A stretch of 64,000 bases of DNA from Elusimicrobiota bacterium (GTDB lineage Bacteria; Elusimicrobiota; Elusimicrobia; UBA1565; UBA9628), in contig JACQAZ010000004.1 in the NCBI GenBank assembly GCA_016194705.1, positions 62,001 through 126,000 of the forward strand, in the 5' to 3' direction. How positions within the stretch are numbered: the first letter of the stretch is position 1; the number at the start of each line of letters is the position of its first letter. The position numbers were made by a program, and so were the translations under genes. Below, piece after piece: positions 32,188-40,882 of this stretch. The notes beneath the pieces were generated by a model that saw only the letters and a program-made list of their open reading frames with translations, had not been told where the DNA came from and did no database searches.

Positions 32188-34020
32188 ATGAAAACGAAGA
32201 GAAAGTCGGAAAAGACGAGACTGCTGGCAGCCCTGCTGGCATTCGCCCTTCTGCAGAATTCTGCGGCGGCGTTCGCGCAGAGCTTCGCGGAGCTCGAGGC
32301 AATGTCGTTCCTTGATGTCCAGAAAGGCGCGGCCGGCAAGCCGCCTCAGTCAAGCCAACCGAACCGCCCTCAGCCCGCGCCCGCGCCCGCGCCGAGCCGG
32401 CCGTCGCCCTCGCCGGCGCCAAGCCGCCCTCAGCCCGCGCCGCAGCCACGGCCGTCGCCTGCGCCGGCGCCAAGCCGCCCTCAGCCCGCGCCGCAGCCGC
32501 GGCCGTCGCCCGCTCCTGTGCCGAGCCGGCCGTTACCTGCGCCACAGCCTGCTCCCGTGCCGCAGCCGCGGCCGTCGCCCGCACCGGCGCCAAGCCGCCC
32601 TCAGCCCGCACCGCAGCCGCAGCCTCAGCCTACGCCTGCGCCGACTCAGCCGACCAAGCCTGTTCAGCCGGCTCCGACGCAGCCGTCGAAGCCTGTGACT
32701 CCTGCGCCGACTCAGCCGACCAAGCCTGTTCAGCCGGCTCCGACGCAGCCGTCGAAGCCCGTGACTCCTGCGCCTACTCAACCGAGCAAGCCGGTGAAGC
32801 CCGCGCCGACGCAACCGTCGAAGCCTGTGACTCCTGCGCCGACGCAGCCTAGCGTGCCCAGCAAGCCGGTCAAGGGTCCCGGCCAGCAGCCGGGCAAGGA
32901 CGGCTCAGCACCCAAGCGGCCGCTGCCGATCGTGGCCGCGCCGACCAAGCCGACGACGCCCGTCCAGCCCGGCAAGCCTCTTCCCAACCAGCCGGGGAAG
33001 CCGGCTCCGGTGACCACGCCGATCGTTCCTAAGAAGGGAGAGCGGGTCATGCCCGTGGCGCCTCGACCTGTGGCCAAGGATGTCCTGATCGACGCCTCGA
33101 AGCATGGCACCATCGGAGCCATCAAGGTGCCCGTGAGGGACGCCCAGGGCCAGGCGCTCAATCACCGGCTGCTCGTCAACGCCGACAACCGCGTGATCGC
33201 GCCGACCGTCAACAACATCACGGTGATCAACAACAACACCGTGATCAACAACATCACGAACATCCAGAACAACTGGAACTCGCGCGACCACGGCTACGGG
33301 TGGCACAGCTACTGGGACTCTGGCCGCGAGTACCGGTACGTCCATCATTACGACGACTACGGCTACCATTGGTACGGCTGGTACATCGGCGAGCATTATT
33401 TCTGGACTCGCTACGACCGCGACCGCTACTGGTGGTACGACCGCTACTGGAACAGGTGGTGCTACTTGCACGAGAATCGGTGGTGGTATCAGAACCCGTA
33501 CGACAACGTGGTCTACCTCTACACGGACAACGGGTACTATCACTACTACGACTCGGGCTCAAGCGTCGTCCTGGTCCCGGATCCCACGCCGGCCGTCGAG
33601 CAGCCGCCGGTCGTCGCGGCGCCGGTCGAGCAGGAGACCAAGACGTTCTACAGCCTGGACGGCACCCGCGCCGTGAGTATCTCCGGAACGGATGCGTCGG
33701 CGTACCTCCAAGACACGGCCTCCGAGCCGATCTTCGAGCCGTTCGTCCTTGCCAAGAACGTGACCAGCGTAGAGTTCCCTCAGCTCGCCGACGGAACGAT
33801 CAAGATCGTGCTCCGCCTGAAGGTCTGGAGGCTCATCGGCGGCAGATGGATCCTGATCAACGGGCATAAGGACTTCGACGGCGACGGCAATCCGTGGGGA
33901 GCCGCGCCTCCTCCGCAGCCCGCGGCCGCCTCATTCGCGCCGACCCTCGACTCAAGCATCGGGACGTCGGCGGCCCTGCGGTCGTTGAGCGCGCTGGACG
34001 CGGGCAACTTGAACTGGTAG
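32188..34020 (+). CDS. Large secreted Pro-rich repeat protein with Asn-, Tyr/Trp-rich central domain
   Basis: 610 residues; GAGGA before the ATG. Signal peptide to about residue 31 (LLAALLAFALLQNSAAAFAQ). Residues 50-270 are low-complexity Pro/Ala/Gln/Lys repeats: first APSRPQPAPQPRPSP-type units, then PAPTQPSKPV-type decamers. After a linker come an Asn/Ile-rich beta stretch (VNNITVINNNTVINNITNI), then ~110 residues in which Tyr, Trp, His and Asp dominate (WWYDRYWNRWCYLHENRWWY). A final globular beta domain ends with a 'DFDGDGNPWG' acidic loop. Probably a cell-surface or matrix protein. A strong terminator follows. Confidence 0.85.
   Translation: MKTKRKSEKTRLLAALLAFALLQNSAAAFAQSFAELEAMSFLDVQKGAAGKPPQSSQPNRPQPAPAPAPSRPSPSPAPSRPQPAPQPRPSPAPAPSRPQPAPQPRPSPAPVPSRPLPAPQPAPVPQPRPSPAPAPSRPQPAPQPQPQPTPAPTQPTKPVQPAPTQPSKPVTPAPTQPTKPVQPAPTQPSKPVTPAPTQPSKPVKPAPTQPSKPVTPAPTQPSVPSKPVKGPGQQPGKDGSAPKRPLPIVAAPTKPTTPVQPGKPLPNQPGKPAPVTTPIVPKKGERVMPVAPRPVAKDVLIDASKHGTIGAIKVPVRDAQGQALNHRLLVNADNRVIAPTVNNITVINNNTVINNITNIQNNWNSRDHGYGWHSYWDSGREYRYVHHYDDYGYHWYGWYIGEHYFWTRYDRDRYWWYDRYWNRWCYLHENRWWYQNPYDNVVYLYTDNGYYHYYDSGSSVVLVPDPTPAVEQPPVVAAPVEQETKTFYSLDGTRAVSISGTDASAYLQDTASEPIFEPFVLAKNVTSVEFPQLADGTIKIVLRLKVWRLIGGRWILINGHKDFDGDGNPWGAAPPPQPAAASFAPTLDSSIGTSAALRSLSALDAGNLNW
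32350..32870 (+). repeat. Coding tandem repeats encoding Pro-rich units
   Basis: Degenerate GC-rich tandem units, first encoding P-x-P dipeptide runs and later 30-base units encoding PAPTQPSKPV/PAPTQPTKPV. They lie wholly within the secreted protein gene and are prone to slippage, so copy number may vary between strains or be collapsed in assembly. Confidence 0.8.
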
Positions 34021-34040
34021 GAGCTCGCGGGCCCGACGCA

Positions 34041-34079
34041 AAGACCCTCCCCGGCATGCCGGGGAGGGTCTTCCGTTTT
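34041..34079 (+). terminator. Intrinsic terminator after the Pro-rich protein gene
   Basis: Perfect 15-base-pair inverted repeat AAGACCCTCCCCGGC / GCCGGGGAGGGTCTT (34041-34055, 34058-34072) followed by CCGTTTT. It probably also stops minus-strand transcription from the YcaQ-like gene, whose stop codon is 8 bases away. Confidence 0.88.
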
Positions 34080-35264
34080 CTAAGAGCCGATCGCCTCGCG
34101 CAGAGGGCCGTCGGGAACGGAGATCCTCTCGGCGCCGAGGAACTCCGAGAGCGAGCGCAAGGCGGCGGCGATTCCGGCGGCGAGGCCCGCATCCGGCCTG
34201 ACGTCGAGATGGCAGGAACGCACCTCGAGCCGCCGCTCGCCGCGATGGTTCTTTGGGTCCAGGCGTCCGATGAGGCGTCCGTCGTGAAGGATGGGCAAGG
34301 TGTAGTAGCCGTAAACGCGCTTTGGTTTCGGCGTGTAGACCTCGATCTTATAGTCGAAGCCGAAGAGCGCCTTGGCGCGGCCACGGTGCCAGAGCAAAGA
34401 GTCGAACGGGGAAAGCAAGGTCGTGCCGCGGACCGAAGCCGGGGTCTCGAGCTCGGGCAAGTCCGAGCTGAGCGCGAACCAACGTCCGGAAAGACCCTCG
34501 ACGCGCAGCTCGACGGCCTCCCCGTCCTTGAGCATGCGTGTCAGGGCGCGCCGGCGAGCCGCGGGCTCGAGCCGCGGGAAGGTCAGGTAGCGCGGCAGAT
34601 CGGACTCGGCGGCCGCGCCGAGGGCGCGCAGCGTCTTGCGCATGTGCCAGCGCGCGAAGGCGGAGCGCTCGATGGGGGCGAAGGAAGGCAAGACCCGCTC
34701 GGCGATGTCGTAGCTCTTGTGGAAATGGCGGCGCGAATGCACGGCCAGTCGGCCGCTCATCCAGAGATAATCGAGAGCGTGGTGCGCCGGTTTCCAATCC
34801 CACCAGCCGCTCGACTTGCCTTGGGAAGCGGGTCGCGTGAAAGCCGCGCTCGTGAGAGGCCCGCGGCTCCTGATCTCGCGCTCCACCTCGCGCACGACGC
34901 GAGCGTTCGCCTTGAGCCAGCTGGACCAGCCTTTGTGCGCGCGCTTGTAGTCGGCCATCGCGCGGCCCCAGCCGTCGAGGTCTTGCGCGGCGACGAGGCA
35001 GGCGGCATGCGCCCAATACTCGACAAGCAGCCTCTCCCCATAGACCAGGCGGTCCAGTTCGGCCCGGGAATAGGCGCCGAAGCGGCTCCAAAGGGTGAGA
35101 TAATGCGCCCGCTCGACGACGTTGATCGAGTCGAGCTGGACGCCGCCGGCGTCCGAGACGAAGCGAGTCAAGGTCTCGACATTGAGAGCGCGCTCGAACG
35201 GAGCGTCGAGATGCTGCCGTCGCAGGAAGAGGCGCCTGACCGCCTCGACCGGGAAAGTCTTCAC
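34080..35264 (-). CDS. YcaQ/AlkZ-family winged-helix DNA glycosylase
   Basis: 394 residues with a GTG start. The N-terminal winged-helix opening (EAVRRLFLRRQHLD) and the hallmark catalytic segment VQLDSINVVERAHYLTLWSRFG are present. The Q-x-D form (QLD) matches YcaQ-type interstrand-crosslink glycosylases rather than AlkZ, which has QxQ. A C-terminal LSPFDSLLWHRGRAKALFGFDYKIEVYTPKPKRVYGYYTLPILHDGRLIGRLDPK block completes the family pattern. Probably excises crosslinked or bulky alkylated purines. It is 47 bases downstream of the peptidase operon. Confidence 0.87.
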   Translation of the reverse strand: MKTFPVEAVRRLFLRRQHLDAPFERALNVETLTRFVSDAGGVQLDSINVVERAHYLTLWSRFGAYSRAELDRLVYGERLLVEYWAHAACLVAAQDLDGWGRAMADYKRAHKGWSSWLKANARVVREVEREIRSRGPLTSAAFTRPASQGKSSGWWDWKPAHHALDYLWMSGRLAVHSRRHFHKSYDIAERVLPSFAPIERSAFARWHMRKTLRALGAAAESDLPRYLTFPRLEPAARRRALTRMLKDGEAVELRVEGLSGRWFALSSDLPELETPASVRGTTLLSPFDSLLWHRGRAKALFGFDYKIEVYTPKPKRVYGYYTLPILHDGRLIGRLDPKNHRGERRLEVRSCHLDVRPDAGLAAGIAAALRSLSEFLGAERISVPDGPLREAIGS

Positions 35265-35311
35265 GCGGTCGGCATGGCGCGCATCGGGCCAAGATTCTAC
35301 GAAATTTCAGC

Positions 35312-36523
35312 TCAGCGCGGAGCGCCGTCGAAGGATATCTCCGGCCTGGGCAGCAGGACCGTCAGCCCGGGCCGCGCGGGCAGCAAGGTGTTCTGGATCA
35401 GCGCATCTTCCCCCGCTCTCAGCTTTGAGGGCTCGATGCGCTTTGCGATCAGCGTCCAGGCCTCGGTCATGCTGCCCATGGACTGGCCGCGCAGGGACTT
35501 CCAAAGCTCGGGGAAGCCCATCGCGAAGCGGTCCAACCCGTCCTCGTGGGCGTCGATGAGGTCCCAGAGACCCGCGAAGACGCGCCACTCGCTGGCCTCG
35601 CCCTTGCAGACGTCGTCGGGGACGTTCTCGACGCGGATCGGAGCCCGGCGCGGCACCATGAACTGGAACTTGGCGTCGGCATCATTGCGGTCGAACCGGA
35701 CCGCGGCCGCGAAGAAGCTGGCGAAGCCCTCCGACCAGGCGAGCTCGGGCGAATAGCATTCGTCGATCTTGTGCGAGCCGCCGGCCGAGCGCGCCTGCAT
35801 GGAGCCCGCCTGGACCGCGTGTCCCAATTCGTGGAGGACGACGTCCCAGTGCGTCGCGTCGGTGAGGTCGAGGCTCCAGCCCCAGGGCGAAAAAAAGTCC
35901 GCGTCCCCCGGCCAGTTGATCGTGAGCGCGTTGGTCCACCAGTCGACGTCCGCTTCGCGCTTGAGGAAATCCAGCGCGCTGAGGTAGGTCAGATGAAGGA
36001 CTCCGAGCTTGGCGTTGTCGCTCTGGGCCGAGGGAGAGATGACGCCGATGTCGAGGCCCGCTCCGCCTTTGAGAGCGAAGTCGGGGCTCTCCCACTCGTA
36101 GCCGGCGCCGGTCTTGGGGCTGTGAAAGCTCCAATAGCGATTGTCGAGGCTGACCCTCACGCGGAATGTCCCGGAGGCGCCCGGCGGGACCGCGAGCGCG
36201 AAGCGGCCCGCACCGTCGGCGTCGACCCAGGACTCGGGAGCGCCGGGGCCGACGAGCTTCGCGCGCGAAAGCCGCCCGGGCTTCCAGGCGCCGCCTTCGC
36301 CCAACAGTTCGACGGCTCCCGTGACCGCGCCCGCGGTGGCCGAGACGGCGTGTAAGTCGAGGCGGGTCAGCGGGAAGACCATGAGGCCCGGCTCACGACG
36401 CGCTTCCGGCTCAAGCCAGCGCGCCGCCGTGGGCAGCGGCTTGCCGCCGGCAAGGTCAGAATCGTTGATCGTCTGTCCGAGCGCCGGGACGGCCAGAAGC
36501 ATGGCGGCGAAGAAGGTTTTCAT
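35312..36523 (-). CDS. Secreted gluzincin-type metallopeptidase (putative)
   Basis: 403 residues; signal peptide (MKTFFAAMLLAVPALGQ). A beta-sandwich N-terminal half (about 60-150) precedes the zinc site: HWDVVLHELGHAVQ gives HExxH (about residue 235), with a downstream ELAWSEGFASFF glutamate as third ligand. No exact peptidase family can be named. It begins one base after the M3 peptidase gene stops, in an operon of secreted hydrolases. Confidence 0.75.
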   Translation of the reverse strand: MKTFFAAMLLAVPALGQTINDSDLAGGKPLPTAARWLEPEARREPGLMVFPLTRLDLHAVSATAGAVTGAVELLGEGGAWKPGRLSRAKLVGPGAPESWVDADGAGRFALAVPPGASGTFRVRVSLDNRYWSFHSPKTGAGYEWESPDFALKGGAGLDIGVISPSAQSDNAKLGVLHLTYLSALDFLKREADVDWWTNALTINWPGDADFFSPWGWSLDLTDATHWDVVLHELGHAVQAGSMQARSAGGSHKIDECYSPELAWSEGFASFFAAAVRFDRNDADAKFQFMVPRRAPIRVENVPDDVCKGEASEWRVFAGLWDLIDAHEDGLDRFAMGFPELWKSLRGQSMGSMTEAWTLIAKRIEPSKLRAGEDALIQNTLLPARPGLTVLLPRPEISFDGAPR

Positions 36524-36524
36524 T

Positions 36525-38588
36525 TCACGTCCCCTTGGCGCGGCCCAGGCCGATGCTCCTCAAGAAAGCCTCTTCGTTGGGTTCGCGGCCCAAAAATTTA
36601 CGGACAAGCCCCATCTCGTCCTGGCTTCCGCCGGGAGCAAGCACCTCGTCGCGGTATTGGCGGCCGATGGCGCCATTGAGCAGGCCCTCGGCCTCGAAGC
36701 GGCTGAACATGTCTTGGGCGTAGACCTTCGACCACAAGTAGCCGTAGTAGCCCGCGTCGTAGCCGTCAAAGAGGTGCCCGAAACTGGCCTCGGGGTTGGT
36801 CCCCGGATTCATGGGGATCAGGCTGATGCGGCGCATCAAGCGCGCGTAGAGGGCCGTGGGATCCTTGACCTCGCGTTCCGTGTGATACAGCATGTCGACT
36901 TCCGAGAAGAACGCCTGGCGCAGCTGAACGAGGCCGGTGTCGACGTTTCTGACCGCGATCATCTTCTTGAGCAGCTCGTCCGGGAGCTTCTTGGCCGGGT
37001 CCTTGTAGCTGCCCGAGAGGCTTGCGAGGACCTCCGGATCCCAGACCCAATTCTCGAGCATCTGAGACGGCGCCTCGACGAAGTCCCACGCGACGTTGGC
37101 TCCCGAGAAGCGCTCGTAGCGGGCCCTGGTCAAGGTCTGGTGCATGATGTGGCCGAACTCGTGGAAGATGGTCTCGACGTCCTGATGCGAGCCGTGCTTG
37201 AGCAAAGAGGGCGTCCTGGAAGTCGACTTGGGGAAATTCGCGACGATCGCGGCGACGGGTTTCTGGTAGGAGCCGTCGGGGTTGAGCCGGCCGTTGATGA
37301 TGTTGAAGGAGGCCGCGTGCTTGTACTTCCCCTCGCGCGGGAACAGGTCCATGTAGAAATACGCGAGGGGCTCGCCGCCGGCGGCGTCGGTGATCTCGTA
37401 GAGCTTGACGTCGGGATGCCAGACCGAGGCGCCCGCGACCTCGCGGAACTTGAGCCCCAAGAGCCTTTGGTAGACGCCGAGCATCCCCGAGACGACGGTC
37501 TCGAGCGGGAAATATTCCTTGATCGCTTCCTGGTCGATCTGGTAGCGCCGCTTCTTGAGCTGATTGTCGTAGTAGCGCCAGTCCCAGACGTTGATCACGC
37601 CGTCTGACTTGGCGCCTTCATCCTGCTTCTTGAGCTCGAGCAGGACCTTGAGCTCGGCCCTGCCCAGGGGTTTTAGCTTGGAGCGTAGGCGGTCCAGGAA
37701 CTCCTCGACCTTTTCCGGGGTCTTGGCCATGCGGTCGTCGAGGACATAGGCGGCGTGGCTCGGATAGCCCAGGCGGCCCGCCGCTTCTGCGCGCAGGCGA
37801 AGGGCCTCGGAAAACAGCGGCAGGTTCTCCTTGGCCGCCCGGTTGTCGAAGAGCGATTCTAGGCGCCGCCGCGCGCCCGGGTCGCGGGCGTTCTCCATGA
37901 AGGGGAAAAAGTCCGGGTAATCGACCGTGACCTTGTAGCGGTCGCCGACCCGCTCGAGCCGGCCGATGTAGTCGTCGGGCAGTCCGTCGAGCTCCGCGCG
38001 GGTGAAGAGCGCGAAATCCCTGACCTCTTCGACGTTCTTCATGAAGGCCTGCGAGATCTCGATGAGGCGGTCCTTGGCCTTCTTGACCGCGTAGCGCTCC
38101 TCCTCGGGCAGCGCCAAGCCGTTGCGCTTGAAGTCGAGCAGCTCCTTTTGGAGAAGCTTTTTATCCTCTCCGTCGAGCTTCTCTCCCTTGTCGGCGTAGG
38201 CCTTGACCGCCTTGTAGAGGTCCTCGCGGTTGAAGACCTCGAGCGTGTACTTGTCGCTGAGCGTCTGGCAATCGCGCGCGGCCTGGCGCACGGAAGACGA
38301 GACGGCCACGTCTTTGAGGAAGGCGTCGCCCGACGTCGAGTCGGAGAAGTCGTCGAGCGCTGCTTCAATGGCGCCGGGAGTGTTGGCGAAGCTCTGGGCG
38401 GATGAGTCCAGCACGCTCACCGCGTGCAGGGCGGAATCGCCGCGGGCCTTGGCGGAGGCGCAGTCGTCTTTGATGCGCCCGGCCGTGACCGTCCAGTCGA
38501 GGTGCCGCGACGGAGAGAAGGGCTCGGCGGCGGTCCCGGGCTTCGCGAGGCCAAGGACCGCCGCCGTTATGAGAAGACCCCGGAACAT
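36525..38588 (-). CDS. Secreted M3-family oligopeptidase
   Basis: 687 residues. A signal peptide (about 1-20, ITAAVLGLAKPGTAA) distinguishes it from cytoplasmic PrlC/OpdA. The zinc motif is ETIFHEFGHIMHQTL (about residue 475), and the C-terminal FGHLFDGYDAGYYGYLWSKVYAQDMFSRF is the conserved M3 substrate-binding block. It should cleave short peptides in the periplasm. Four bases separate it from the upstream gene. Confidence 0.92.
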   Translation of the reverse strand: MFRGLLITAAVLGLAKPGTAAEPFSPSRHLDWTVTAGRIKDDCASAKARGDSALHAVSVLDSSAQSFANTPGAIEAALDDFSDSTSGDAFLKDVAVSSSVRQAARDCQTLSDKYTLEVFNREDLYKAVKAYADKGEKLDGEDKKLLQKELLDFKRNGLALPEEERYAVKKAKDRLIEISQAFMKNVEEVRDFALFTRAELDGLPDDYIGRLERVGDRYKVTVDYPDFFPFMENARDPGARRRLESLFDNRAAKENLPLFSEALRLRAEAAGRLGYPSHAAYVLDDRMAKTPEKVEEFLDRLRSKLKPLGRAELKVLLELKKQDEGAKSDGVINVWDWRYYDNQLKKRRYQIDQEAIKEYFPLETVVSGMLGVYQRLLGLKFREVAGASVWHPDVKLYEITDAAGGEPLAYFYMDLFPREGKYKHAASFNIINGRLNPDGSYQKPVAAIVANFPKSTSRTPSLLKHGSHQDVETIFHEFGHIMHQTLTRARYERFSGANVAWDFVEAPSQMLENWVWDPEVLASLSGSYKDPAKKLPDELLKKMIAVRNVDTGLVQLRQAFFSEVDMLYHTEREVKDPTALYARLMRRISLIPMNPGTNPEASFGHLFDGYDAGYYGYLWSKVYAQDMFSRFEAEGLLNGAIGRQYRDEVLAPGGSQDEMGLVRKFLGREPNEEAFLRSIGLGRAKGT

Positions 38589-38592
38589 CTTC

Positions 38593-39438
38593 TCAGTTGC
38601 TGATCGTGAGCTGGCCGCCCGCCGAGCGCGTGAGGGTCAGCTGCGCGTCGCCGAAGGTCACGTTGACGGGCTGTCCCGCGGGCAGCGAGGACTCCGCCAC
38701 GGGCCAGGCCTTGGTGCTCATGCCGGCCTCGTGGATGAAGAGCAGGCTGCGGGTGTCGGTGAGCTTGTTGGTCTTGGGATCGACGTCGGTGCCGTGCAGG
38801 ACCCAGTACTCGTTGTCGTCGGCTGAAAAGACGTAGGACTTGTCCTTGACGAGGTCCAGAACGGTCCCGGTCTTTATGTCGTGCTGCGGCCCGCTGGTCC
38901 CGCGCGACGGGTGGATCTCCATCGTGCTGCCGCGCACCGGGTTGAAAATGTTGATCGACACGTGGAAGTGATAGACCACGCCGGGCTCGATGGTGATGTC
39001 GATGCCCTCTCCGCGAAGACGGTTGAGGTCGCCCAGCGGCGCGATCAGCAGGGAACTCGCCTGCCGGAAGGTCAAGAAGTAGGTCTTGAAGCCAGGGTCG
39101 CCGGCCACGCTGATGTCGTAGGGCTTGCGGCCGAGCGTCTTGCCCTTGAGCAGATCGCGATGGTGGTCGAGCAGGGCGGGCAGGCTGACCGAGCCCACGA
39201 CCGAGCCCTGCTTCTGCGCCCGCGGGGCGGGCCGAGGCTTAGGGTCGAGCACCTTGAAGAGCTCCACGGCCTGCTCGGGCTCCTGCGGGACGACGGCGCG
39301 GGGCGCGAGCTTGAGCGGCGCGATGTGGGGCATTGCGTAGAAGACCTGCTCAGCCCCGAGGCTGACGGCTTCAGGCGTGGACGACGCGTAGGCGGCGGCG
39401 GCGAGCAGTGCGATGCACAGGGCGGCGAGAATCCTCAT
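38593..39438 (-). CDS. Exported protein of unknown function
   Basis: 281 residues; signal peptide (LAALCIALLAAAAYAS). The mature part has beta-rich character with a segment YHFHVSINIFNPVRGSTMEIHPSRGTSG and a C-terminal PAGQPVNVTFGDAQLTLTRSAGGQL strand region. No motif identified. It lies between the M14 and M3 peptidase genes with 4-base gaps on both sides, so it may be an accessory of that system. Confidence 0.75.
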   Translation of the reverse strand: MRILAALCIALLAAAAYASSTPEAVSLGAEQVFYAMPHIAPLKLAPRAVVPQEPEQAVELFKVLDPKPRPAPRAQKQGSVVGSVSLPALLDHHRDLLKGKTLGRKPYDISVAGDPGFKTYFLTFRQASSLLIAPLGDLNRLRGEGIDITIEPGVVYHFHVSINIFNPVRGSTMEIHPSRGTSGPQHDIKTGTVLDLVKDKSYVFSADDNEYWVLHGTDVDPKTNKLTDTRSLLFIHEAGMSTKAWPVAESSLPAGQPVNVTFGDAQLTLTRSAGGQLTISN

Positions 39439-39442
39439 GTTC

Positions 39443-40783
39443 TTAGCGACCTCCGGTGGTTGGATTGGACGGCTGGGCGCGCGTGAGGCCGAGCGGTGCG
39501 GACGCCCGGTAAGGATCGTCGGCGAGATCGAGGAGGTAGAGGGCGGGCTTCAAATTGGCCGCGAACGTGCTCGAGATGGCGCCCGCCCCGGGGTAGAAGC
39601 CGCCGTCCCACATCGACTTCGGCGTGAGCTCGAAAGTGAAGGCGAAAATTTTATGCGCGCCCCAGGCCCAGTCGGTCGTGTCGCCCGAGGCGATGTAGAG
39701 GTCGCTCGAGTGCTCCGGCGTGTAGCCGTTCCATTGCGCCATCGTCTTGGCGAGCGTCTCGTAGGCGGTCTGAGCCTTCGTGTCGTCCAACGGGCCGTTC
39801 TTGTGGCCCCAAGGATAGAGGATGAGCTCGGAGAACGAGTGGAAGGTCAAGAGGATCTTGAGGGTGTCGAGGCGATCCTCGACGAATTTCTTGACGGCCT
39901 GGGTCTCGGGTTCCGAGAAGGCGCTGGGGCCATGGTAGATGTCGGAATCGGGCTCGCCCGAAGAACCGCCCTCTCCCCAGTGGTAGCCGTAGTTGCGGTT
40001 GAGGTCGACGCCCACCGAGCCTCCGCCGTTGTCGCGCGTGTTCTTGCGGTGCATGCGATACTGGCCGGTCGCGATGTCGTACTCGGCGCCGTCGGGGTTG
40101 ATCATCGGTATGATGTAGACGTCGCGTTTGGCCAAAAGCCCGGCGATCTCGGGCTTGTCGCGGTTCTCGACGAGGTACTTGGCGAGCAGAAAGGGAACCT
40201 CGGTCGAGAGGTGCTCGCGGGCGTGGTGCGTGCCCATGTAGACGATGGCGGGCTTATTGCTTTTCTCCTCGCCCTTGGCCGTCGTGTTGAGGCGCAGGCA
40301 CCAGATCTGCTTGTCTCCCTGCCAGCCGCCGCCGATCGAGAACAGCGAGGCCAGGCCGCCTGAAGCGGCGACCAGGCCCTGAAGGTCGGCGGTCAGCCGC
40401 TGGTAATTGTGGAAGGCGGCGTCCTCGGCGGGAAAATCCTCGGCATGGAAGCGCTGGGCCAGGGGCACGGCTTTGAAGGGGATGCCAAGGCGCGTCAAGC
40501 GTTGAGTCATCCGGGCGTTGCCCACGCCGCCGACTGAATCGGCGGCGATCTCCTCGATCGAGATGCCCGCGTTGACGACAGCCGTGCGGCCGGAAGCCCC
40601 GGAGACCGTCGCCGTGATCCAAAGACGGTCGTCCTCGGCGGCTGGCTTGGCGACCCGTTCCTTCCTTTCGAACTTGAAAGCGGCCGGCTTGGAGGACTTG
40701 GCGTCGAAGGACGCCTCGGCCGCGAAGGAGGCGGGCGTCAGGGCGCACAGGGCGGCGGTCAGGGCCAGGGCGATGGGCTTCAT
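39443..40783 (-). CDS. Secreted M14-family zinc carboxypeptidase
   Basis: 446 residues from the ATG at 40783, chosen because it starts the signal peptide (LALTAALCALTPASFAAEA). Zinc ligands: GTHHAREHLSTEVP (HxxE) and LTFHSFSELILYPWG (His). The substrate-binding VDLNRNYGYHWGEGGSSGEP and general base Glu in FAFTFELTP are also present. It removes C-terminal residues from peptides. First gene of the peptidase operon, behind a strong promoter. Confidence 0.93.
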   Translation of the reverse strand: MKPIALALTAALCALTPASFAAEASFDAKSSKPAAFKFERKERVAKPAAEDDRLWITATVSGASGRTAVVNAGISIEEIAADSVGGVGNARMTQRLTRLGIPFKAVPLAQRFHAEDFPAEDAAFHNYQRLTADLQGLVAASGGLASLFSIGGGWQGDKQIWCLRLNTTAKGEEKSNKPAIVYMGTHHAREHLSTEVPFLLAKYLVENRDKPEIAGLLAKRDVYIIPMINPDGAEYDIATGQYRMHRKNTRDNGGGSVGVDLNRNYGYHWGEGGSSGEPDSDIYHGPSAFSEPETQAVKKFVEDRLDTLKILLTFHSFSELILYPWGHKNGPLDDTKAQTAYETLAKTMAQWNGYTPEHSSDLYIASGDTTDWAWGAHKIFAFTFELTPKSMWDGGFYPGAGAISSTFAANLKPALYLLDLADDPYRASAPLGLTRAQPSNPTTGGR

Positions 40784-40836
40784 GGGCTCTTCGCCCAAAG
40801 GACCTAGTCCCAGTATAGGACCAAAGGGCAACCCCC

Positions 40837-40866
40837 ATTATAAAGGAGCCGTGCCGTCGAAGTCAA
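40837..40866 (-). promoter_or_regulatory. Predicted promoter of the secreted-peptidase operon
   Basis: Minus strand: -35 TTGACT (40866-40861), 18-base spacer, perfect -10 TATAAT (40842-40837). The leader of about 47 bases contains GGTCC/GGACT-type complementary arms around 40795-40820. Confidence 0.72.
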
Positions 40867-40882
40867 CAAGAAAACGAGCGGG

